Below are positions 52,301 through 64,000 of a DNA stretch of 64,000 nucleotides, piece by piece. The notes beneath the pieces are model-generated. The model did not search any database and was not told the origin of the DNA. It worked only from the letters and a program-made list of their open reading frames with translations. Source of the stretch: Myrica gale (Eukaryota; Streptophyta; Magnoliopsida; Fagales; Myricaceae); contig OZ005611.1 in the NCBI GenBank assembly GCA_963930655.1, positions 8,067,501 through 8,131,500 on the forward strand, written 5' to 3'. Within the stretch, counting starts at the first letter, position 1, and every line of letters starts with the position of its first letter. The translations under genes were made by a program, and so were the position numbers.

Positions 52301-54465
52301 TTCACGTGTTGACGAAATCTACCAATTTAGACGGTCAAATCGAGTACGGGTCCAGATTGCAAAAATGTAGAAGTTAACGAGTCAAATGTATCAAAAATAA
52401 AACATCGGGATGCAAAGTGTAAATGACCCAAAAGACAATGGGGTAAAGTGTATTTATCCTATTATGTAATATATTGGTGGCGTTTGTTTACCGAAATTTT
52501 GGAGAATATTCTCAAAATTTTAAGAATCTTTTGAATATTAAAATTTATTAGGGTTTGTAAAAAATTTAAAATGTATATGTAAAAGTTAAATTTTTTAAAA
52601 TATATTTATTTTATTGAACCAAAATTTTGAGCAAACAAACATCTATATTAACAGATATAATATAAAGAGGTAAATAAAATAAATATTATTAAATTTAAAA
52701 AAATAAAATTTGAAAAAGAAAGTTATTAATTATAAATTAGGTATAATTATTACGTCTATATAGAACTGCAGAAAATCATAATCAAGTCCATAGAAGATTT
52801 TCCTCTCAAATCATGATTGCCTGTCTATAGGCAGCCGCTTTGGCACTACGGCACACAAGATTGCCTTGAGATTGCCTTTTTTATGCAGATCTAGTAGTGC
52901 TGTTCCTCAGTGAACAGCCGAATGTTTTTCCCTTTCATTTATGGGACAAGAAATTGCTTTGGCTTTTACTGGCTGTAGTTTCCAATTTGTCCTCATCAGA
53001 ACTCTGACCTGTTTAATGCGCACATCATTCTCGATCTTTCACTGCTGCTCTGCGACGATTTCGTTCATCATGGAGATCCTACGGTTGAAAGCGTCTGGAT
53101 TTACACTTTTTGGAGACTATTATCTTTATGCGATATCATTGGATTTTTTTGTTCCTTTTTTAACCATCTTTTCGTATTACTATTTGAGAAAAAGACTGCA
53201 TTTAAGATTGATTTGATCTCCTTCTTCTTCTTTTTTCCAGAAGTAGACCGCAGATGTGACATAGGCAATAGCCAGTTTTTTATTTTAAAAATTATTTATC
53301 GAACAGTTAGGATACGTTGGTAATCTAAACAAATATTAAAAAATTAAATTTATTAGAAAAATAATTTAAATGATTTTTTTAATAAAATAATAATTTTAAA
53401 AAGTAAAAAATATTTTTAAATTATTTAATATTATTTATTAAACAACAATTTTGAATTTTTGAATTTGTTATGCAAATTAAAATTTTGAAATGAAAATAAA
53501 TTTTCATAGATGGAATTGATAAAAAAAAAGGGATGATGTAAGTATTTTTTTATATTTATCATAACATCAGAAAATTATATTTTGATGAGCACATATAATT
53601 TAATTTATAATTATTTAAATAATTATTAATTTTTCTAAAAAAATTTGAATTTGTTATGTTTTCAAATTAAAATTTTGAAGTGAAAAAAAAATAAGATGAA
53701 AATATTTTTTTCACCAACGAACTACAGTAGGTTTTACACTGCACTTTAAACTATTATGTTTGAGACATTGCATCATCTAACTGTCAATTTTAGACATTTT
53801 GCACAATATATGTCAAAGTAAGTAATTTAAGATAAAAAAATGTAATATTAATAGTTGTAGTGTGCAATGTATCAAAACTGATAACTTAAAGTGTAATATG
53901 TCACAAACTAAATAGTTTATGGGTAGAAAATATATATATATAAATAATTTTACAGCAACGAATCAATCATGAAATAAAAATAAAATATGACTAGCTAAAT
54001 TGAAAAAGAAAAAGAGAAAAAACTGTCTTAGTGTTAAAATTTTAATGTGGATAATATTTTAAAATATTATAATAAATAAAAAAATAAAGAGATATAATTT
54101 GAATAAATTTTTTATATTTATTTGCAATAAAAATTGAAAAACTAGATAGGTAGAGAATTTTTTTTTTAGATATTATATTATGACCAAAATTTTGCTTTTC
54201 CCGCTGAGATCTCCTCGATAAAAAAAAACAAAAAACAAAAAATAAAACATGTACACTGGAAAATCCCCATTTCTGTCTTTATTATTTATTTCCCTTTCTA
54301 TTCGTTATACAATTTCATCAGGCGAAACAACTCCCTTTGCTCACCAAAAAAAAAAACATAACAACTTCCCTCTAGTCTAACATGACACTTCTATCACTAC
54401 GACAAACAACTTTATATGACTAGAAAATCCAATTTAGCTTCCTCCGATTCAGATCGTTCCTGCTC
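49354..54465. other. Gene-free AT-rich repeat region
   Basis: Strongly AT-rich and without a credible gene. It carries MITE relics at about 49670-49800, 50427-50605, 51400-51720, 52485-52650 and 54020-54190, a foldback element at 52068-52459 and a degenerate inverted repeat at about 53712-53935. A GC-rich island at about 51150-51380 and a smaller one near 51880-51950 contrast with the rest. The 91-codon frame at 52941-53216 is hydrophobic but matches nothing I know. Confidence 0.6.
52068..52459. mobile_element. Foldback MITE, Mutator-like
   Basis: The 392-bp element is almost entirely one inverted repeat. It starts GGGATAAGTACACTTT and the reverse complement of its end reads GGATAAATACACTTT. 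The arms stay alignable for about 185 bp and both contain an ACCGGTCGAYCGCTATA motif near the centre. It is flanked by 9-bp near-duplicates, TATTATTTA (52059-52067) and TATTATGTA (52460-52468), matching at 8 of 9 positions, the size expected for Mutator-like elements. It has no coding capacity. Relatives are in intron 10 of MATE copy 2 and at the right edge of the window. Confidence 0.85.
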
Positions 54466-58825
<4,360 letters not shown>

Positions 58826-59050
58826 ATTTACTCGACTCTGGCAGACTGGCAGTCACTGTGCCTGCTTTCCCCGCGGACAAGGGAGAAGAGTTTGGATATC
58901 CTGTATGCACATGTTCGTTACGAGGATCTATTTTAATATCCGCAATAGCCTGTGCTGGAGAGATCGAGGTTCGAGGATACGGGATAATGGGATATCTTTC
59001 CAACTCCGCCACAGGGACTAGGAAACCTCTAAATAAGAGAATTTGTGGGC

Positions 59051-59060
59051 CTATATATAG
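59051..59060 (-). promoter_or_regulatory. TATA box of XK-1 gene
   Basis: CTATATATAG is a perfect palindrome flanked by GGGC on both sides (TGGGC and GCCCA), which resemble TCP/site II elements. It lies about 226 bp before the start codon at 58825. Being symmetrical it could serve either strand; the kinase gene is the only supported target. Confidence 0.6.
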
Positions 59061-60502
59061 CCCAGTACTATAGTCTAGTATATAGAAGGCTCAGATCGAC
59101 GGTTTCTGAGCCCAATTTCAGATCGTATGCACTTCGTTTCTGCAAGCCAACAGCTTGAGCCTGCAAATTGGAACATGCCCAACAACAAAGGAAGCATATC
59201 TATGGAAAATATATGATTGAATGGAACCCACATGACGTAGAAAAAAAAAAGAATGGAACCCACACGAGACATGTCCCAGCTGCACGTGAGCCCCCTGGTA
59301 AAGCGCACACACGGAGGTGACAGCTAAGTAGCTTCTCCTCGCAGTCACAACCATGACAGGCCACTGTGACCACATAAATAAAGTAACATGTGCCAATCAG
59401 GCCATCCGTTGAGTCAATGAAAACATGTATTCTTTACTTGTACTCTTTCGGGCAATGGAATAGTTCCATGAAAAGAGGACACTCGGCCAAAAGAACAAAA
59501 GCAGCAAAAGAGTCTTTGCATATTGGTTTTCCTATTAGATTCTGTTCTTGTGTGGCCGTTTATTAGTTAAAGCAGGACTATCTTTGGGATTATGTTGCTT
59601 TCGGACCCAGAGTTACGTCTCACCCATTTCTTGTCTACTCTTGGGATTATCTTGCTCTGCATCGTGGAGTTTGGACAACCAATTGGGGCTCCGTAAAATA
59701 AGTGAATGTTACCTAATGGAATCGAAATGGTCAATTTCGGTTCGTGTTTTTTTTACATAATTTTTTATTTTAATATGTCAAAAATATTTTATGGCCAAAA
59801 TTTTGGAAAAAAAAATCAGTTATTCATTATAAATTAACAATAAATGTAAATATTAATTTAAAATATAGATGCTAAATTAAACATTCAAGTAAATTTTATA
59901 GGTTTACTTTTATGAACCTTATTTTTTTTTAAAAGGACCACAAATTCTAATAATTCCTTTGGAATTTTTGGTTCTGGTTTCGGTTTCAAAAATTGCTAAA
60001 ATTGACTTCCGATTCCGATATATGTTGAATCAAAACTGGAAGTATAACTGAAATTTTTGCCCGCTTCTATTGGGAGTGGAGATTTCAAGCCTTCAAAATT
60101 TTCACCTCAATAAAATAACTCTCCAAAATTCTCTCTCTCCATTAAATTATCATTTTTCACTCCAAATAAATAAATAAAAAATTCATTTAAATTATTTATC
60201 TCTTCATTTTTTTCACCAACTCCAACCTTTCAAATTTTTTACAATGCAAACATCATCAAAATAAGTGAAAAGGATCAGATTATGTACTGCTCGAAACATT
60301 TGTTCCCCGTAACATAAAACTACGTGTGCTGCGTGAACATTTGTTCTATTGTTTTTTAAATTGACATTTTGAACAGAACGTTACAATGTTCGCGAGCCAA
60401 ACATGGGAATGGCATTAAAGAAATTCCTCCCATTCCGTCGCGGGTATGCCTCCCATAAATTAATTAGGCAACCTCAACCTGTTGCACAAAGCAACTCAGC
60501 TA

Positions 60503-60624
60503 GTGATATGTTCGTTTTCACAATTTTTTCAGGATTCTAAATATATTCACACTGCTATCACTGAACATATTCAGAATTTAAACACAAATACCAATACATT
60601 TTACTAAAAACGAACATAACTCAC
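60503..60624. mobile_element. Short MITE, GTTCGTTTT family
   Basis: About 122 bp with inverted ends GTGATATGTTCGTTTT and (reverse complement of the right end) GTGAGTTATGTTCGTTTT. It is related in ends and interior to the 305-bp element inside the receptor-kinase copy at 15985-16290, apparently as an internally deleted form. Confidence 0.65.
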
Positions 60625-61597
60625 GTCTTATCGCAATGATTAATTGTGATAGCCAACAATCTCCGGTGTTTATAGTCTAACAAAATTATGCTATGGATTA
60701 TATAAGACAATTAGGACTTCCCAAAACCAAAGATTCCCCTTTCATTGGATGCTCCTTGCTCGATAATATGGCCTGCTAATTGTTATCGAGTTACCTAAAT
60801 CCTAGATGATTGGTGGTCCTCGAGGAGCAGATATTAGACTTTTTCTTGCTGATTTAAATACACATTGATATTATGTGGTAGGTGTTGACTCTAGTAGCAA
60901 ATATCAAAGCAACGCCTTGAATGTTGTCCTCGAAATAAACAAGTGACCACGTATAGGGCTTATGGCTAGTGTGGCGCTGGTTTCCCAACCATTCAACACC
61001 TCAACATTTCGTCCTTTATTAACAAATTATAAAATAATTTTTTTGTTTATTAAATAATTTTTTTTCATTATAATATTCACTCAAATCTTTTATCTTTTCA
61101 CTTTTTCATCAACTCTCACAAAATATATTTAATTTTTCACCCACCTCGATACCCAACATTTCCACCACCCCAAAATTTACACAAACAAACTCCACCAGAT
61201 CAACTATATATATATATATATGTTAGGTTTAAAGAACTCCTACCTTGTCCTTAGAGTTTGGACTATCCATCCCTGAGTTAAATGGGACTATATACAAACA
61301 TACCGAAATGGAATTAGAAAAAAAATAATAATACCGAAATGGATATTTTACTATAAAAACTTTAGAACATACGCACAAACATTTCCTTTCATACCGTTTT
61401 GAAAGGATTAAAACTGATGGGCTTAGATAACGAAAATCCACTTATCCTCTTAACAGTCTTTCTACTTCTACTTTTCTGCTTCACCAAACAACCCTTTAAG
61501 CTTTTGGCCAATCACGTCCATGGTCCATCCCTTCGCGTCTTCCTCAGAAAAGCACCTCTTTTATCCAGTCCAATTATAATACGTGCACGTTAATTGT

Positions 61598-61888
61598 TTA
61601 CGCAACCTGAGCATTTACATGCATGGGCAATAATAAATTAACTGGCGGTAGATATGGAGGTTGGCCCAACAACCAACCTCTCACGCGCCTCTTTAGGTCG
61701 CGTGTCCACATGTGCAAATCGCAATGCACCCGCTGAAGTTGCTCCACCAAGTCGACGGGTCCCATAGGCAGGAGGCGCATAGCCACAGGGACGTCAAGAC
61801 TTCTGACGACGTCGTTGTTCAAATAAGCTATCGTCCGCGACTCTGCGTCGTCCGTGTAAAGAGCGATAAAGTACAGGCAGTCAGACAT
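61598..61888 (-). CDS. Candidate small protein gene, 96 aa
   Basis: A single open frame encodes 96 aa that I cannot assign to any family. It has no signal peptide or membrane span. The middle reads VDLVEQLQRVHCDLHMWTRD and is amphipathic, and a Pro-rich segment (PPYLPPV) follows. Its GC content is clearly above the AT-rich surroundings, with many C- or G-ending codons. A textbook TATA box lies 85 bp before the ATG. It could be a complete orphan gene, the first exon of a longer gene, or a decayed gene. Confidence 0.4.
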   Translation of the reverse strand: MSDCLYFIALYTDDAESRTIAYLNNDVVRSLDVPVAMRLLPMGPVDLVEQLQRVHCDLHMWTRDLKRRVRGWLLGQPPYLPPVNLLLPMHVNAQVA

Positions 61889-61972
61889 CCATCACATGGG
61901 CAGGGTATGTCCCCTTTCCCATTGTCCCGTTCGCAAACCAAATACGAATCTCAACCCGCGCGTGGCGTACAC

Positions 61973-61980
61973 TTTATATA
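61973..61980 (-). promoter_or_regulatory. TATA box of the 96-aa candidate gene
   Basis: TATATAAA on the minus strand, 85 bp upstream of the ATG at 61888. With transcription starting 25-30 bp downstream, a leader of about 55 bases would result. Confidence 0.5.
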
Positions 61981-62686
61981 TGCTCCAAATTTGTAGGAAA
62001 AAATAGCCATACCAGCACATTCCCACATAAATGATTTTCTCGCGCACTTATTCATGAATGCGTATAATGCAATTTGTGTACATATTTAAATAATTAAAAA
62101 CCATAAAACGTCGCCCTGTCCACGTGTCGTATAGCAAATTGGTTACTTCTTTCCTAAGCAGCAAATTGGTTACTTACTGGTTGATGCGATAATTGAGGTT
62201 TCACCTCGGATCCCATGGTCGATTAAAAAATTTTAGTTGGACGAGAAAATGACAGTTTGAATAAGAAATGGCAGTCTTACGTGGTTTATATTGACAATGT
62301 TACTCTGACTTTTAGCATGGTATAATCCTAACCGTTCATCCTCTCCCTTCACAACTACCAACCTTCAAAAATTAGTTTAGTTTTCTGCTTTTGTTGTCGT
62401 TGCGTCTGTTTTCTCCCTAATCACACCTAACTAGATATATAAAATTAATAGCTATTTTGGCATGTAAGGGTCCGTTTGTTTATGATACAATGAATGTTGT
62501 AATTTATTTTACCTATTTTTAATATTCGACTGACACTAGTCAAGGTAAAAAAAATAAATAAATATAACAATAAAAACTCTATTATTTTTCAAAATAAAAA
62601 AAATTAATAAAATTTTTAGAAACTAATTTTCTTCTCTCTTTTCCCAACATTTGTAAGTAGCGACTTCCCTCTCCCTAACCAGCTTG

Positions 62687-62745
62687 TAGTTCAGTTGGCG
62701 AATCCTCCCAAAAGTGAGGGTCTTATCTAGGATCGAATTCCCCAA
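62687..62745 (+). repeat. tRNA-derived SINE-like head
   Basis: TAGTTCAGTTGG (62687-62698) matches the tRNA box A consensus and GGATCGAATTC (62730-62740) approximates box B, at a tRNA-like distance. The flanks do not form an acceptor stem that I can see, so a SINE or decayed tRNA is more likely than a working tRNA gene. Confidence 0.45.
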
Positions 62746-62749
62746 ACCC

Positions 62750-63242
62750 CTTTCCTCAAGTTACCTAGAAAAAAAATCTCTCTCCCTATCTAAGAAATAT
62801 GGGCATGGCTCTGCTGCTGCCTCTGCAGAGCACTAAATGGGTGTATGCTATTATAAACCTGACGTCTAATTATAACCAGGAATTTTAGTTTAATAAAAAC
62901 GACTTTTTGATGATCGACTTGATTTAATAAGACGTTGAATTAAACGATATGAATTTTTTAAAATAGCAACTACTCAAAGATTCCTGTTAGGGAAAAAAGA
63001 TACAGCAAGGTCAGTAATCATCAATTATAAACTTTTTATTATATTTGTGTTCAGTCGAGTTATTTGTTATGCGATTTTAACGTGACAATAAAAGACAAAC
63101 ACATCTCTCGATTGCAATGTATTTAGTTACAGGTTATTTATAGCCGTTATCACCTTCGTTATTCGGGGGAAATATAAAATAGTATTTTTTTTAATTTGAA
63201 GAAAAAATAATAAGCCTACAGACAAAAAAAACAACTTATAGG
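62750..63242. other. No gene recognised
   Basis: AT-rich sequence between the SINE-like head and the MITE copy. No frame or signal is supported. Confidence 0.5.
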
Positions 63243-63426
63243 TTATGTTTTTTCCCCCCAATATTTTGGGGGGCATGAAATTTTTCAGCAAAATAAACAC
63301 ACTTAAATATTTTTAATTTTTACACATACACACTTTATATTTCACAAATCTCAATAAATATTAATAAAGTAAAGATTTTTAAAATTTTAGTAATATTTCC
63401 CCACACTCTGGCAAACAAACGTACCC
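63243..63426. mobile_element. Eroded Tourist-like MITE copy
   Basis: It is alignable throughout with the element at 486-659, in the same orientation (shared CAATAAAGTAAAGATT-type phrases, ...CAAACAAACG at the right end), but the termini are mutated. Confidence 0.65.
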
Positions 63427-63825
63427 ATAAATTTGATTTGGGAATTATGGGAATAATGCACTAAAAGATATTCCAATGAAGTTGATCTCGTTAGTCTCTC
63501 TTAACTAAAACTAGAGGCCCACCTAATAAATAGGCTTAATTACTAATACGTCCATGTGGTATTTTTTTTTTTACATACAAGGCATTTAGTCTATCAAAAG
63601 TTAGTCCTCTAGCAACGACAAAGTCTAGGATAGGCTATAAATACCCCGAAAATGGATATCTGGACCCTTAATCCATGTTAATATTTTGTTGGTTGACTAA
63701 CTTATAGTGGACATAAGAACCTATATGTATGGAAAATTAACCACAAGGATCGTCTCATTCAAAAGTTGTACTCCAAGGACTGATTTATTAAAAGTTAATT
63801 TCAATAGTGATAATTAAGTTTAAGG

Positions 63826-64000
63826 GAATATATACTTTGTACCCCTGAACTATTGGGACATTTACACTTTTCACCCCAATTTATCGATTTAATGAATTTA
63901 ACTATAAATCTTTAATAATTCGTCAATTTGCATCTTGGACCCTGATTTGCCGTTATTTCTCATGGTAAAAAATACACGTGTAGTCCATGTGACATGTCCC
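63826..64000. mobile_element. Foldback element cut by window edge
   Basis: Phrases ATACTTTGTACCCCTGAA, ACATTTACACTTTTCACCCC and GGACCCTGATTTGCCGT parallel the left arm of the foldback element at 52068. Only one arm is inside the window. Confidence 0.55.

Larger units (their letters stand above)
58826..61597. other. XK-1 promoter side and repeat-rich spacer
   Basis: The first 250 bp hold the XK-1 leader and promoter. The rest has no supported gene. MITE relics lie at about 60085-60250, 60503-60624 and 61018-61195, and a (TA)n run at about 61206-61221. Confidence 0.55.

Noticed and set aside
52941-53216. 91-codon hydrophobic frame in AT-rich DNA
   Set aside because: The hydrophobicity follows from T-rich codons. 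No upstream signal or homologue is recognised.
62687-62745. Functional tRNA gene
   Set aside because: Boxes A and B are tRNA-like, but I could not fold an acceptor stem and anticodon arm, so only a SINE-like head is claimed.

Overview
The window is nuclear DNA of a flowering plant, probably a eudicot. It is AT-rich, with short exons in GT-AG introns, CT-rich 5' leaders, MITEs and relics of LTR retrotransposons. I rebuilt gene models by hand from splice junctions, reading phase and agreement between paralogues. Six genes come out as intact multi-exon reading frames. I cannot name the species.

Layout. (1) 1-6.0 kb: no convincing gene; a Tourist-like MITE and a deleted copia-like LTR element flanked by a target duplication. 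(2) 6.1-12.3 kb (+): the first of three chloroplast-type MATE transporters (DETOXIFICATION 46/EDS5 group), with a three-LTR TRIM element in intron 11. (3) 12.8-26.8 kb (-): three S-locus-type receptor-like kinase copies. One is damaged and carries a MITE in its signal-peptide region, one is an intact 849-aa gene, and one is a truncated relic. A LINE fragment lies among them. (4) 27.9-40.3 kb (+): the second and third MATE copies, closer to each other than to the first. (5) 41.5-43.6 kb (-): a CRM-domain RNA-binding protein. (6) 43.9-45.2 kb: a short non-autonomous LTR element. (7) 47.7-49.4 kb (-): a four-exon protein with only the C-terminal MEI2-type RRM. (8) 49.4-54.5 kb: AT-rich DNA full of MITEs, including a 392-bp foldback element. 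(9) 54.5-58.8 kb (-): a nine-exon FGGY kinase of the plastid XK-1/D-ribulose kinase type. (10) 58.8-64 kb: mostly repeats, plus a GC-rich 96-codon ORF with a TATA box that may be an undescribed small gene.

How the genes relate. The order MATE (DTX46-like), CRM protein, XK-1 kinase matches what I recall of Arabidopsis At2g21340, At2g21350 and At2g21370. The MATE copies would then be local duplicates of the ancestral DTX46/EDS5H locus. In Arabidopsis the related EDS5 moves a salicylic-acid precursor out of the plastid, and S-domain kinases are cell-surface receptors, so immune-related genes are intermixed here. That is context, not proof of a joint function. The first MATE copy has Ser where the other two have Asp in the first membrane segment, so the copies may have diverged in function.
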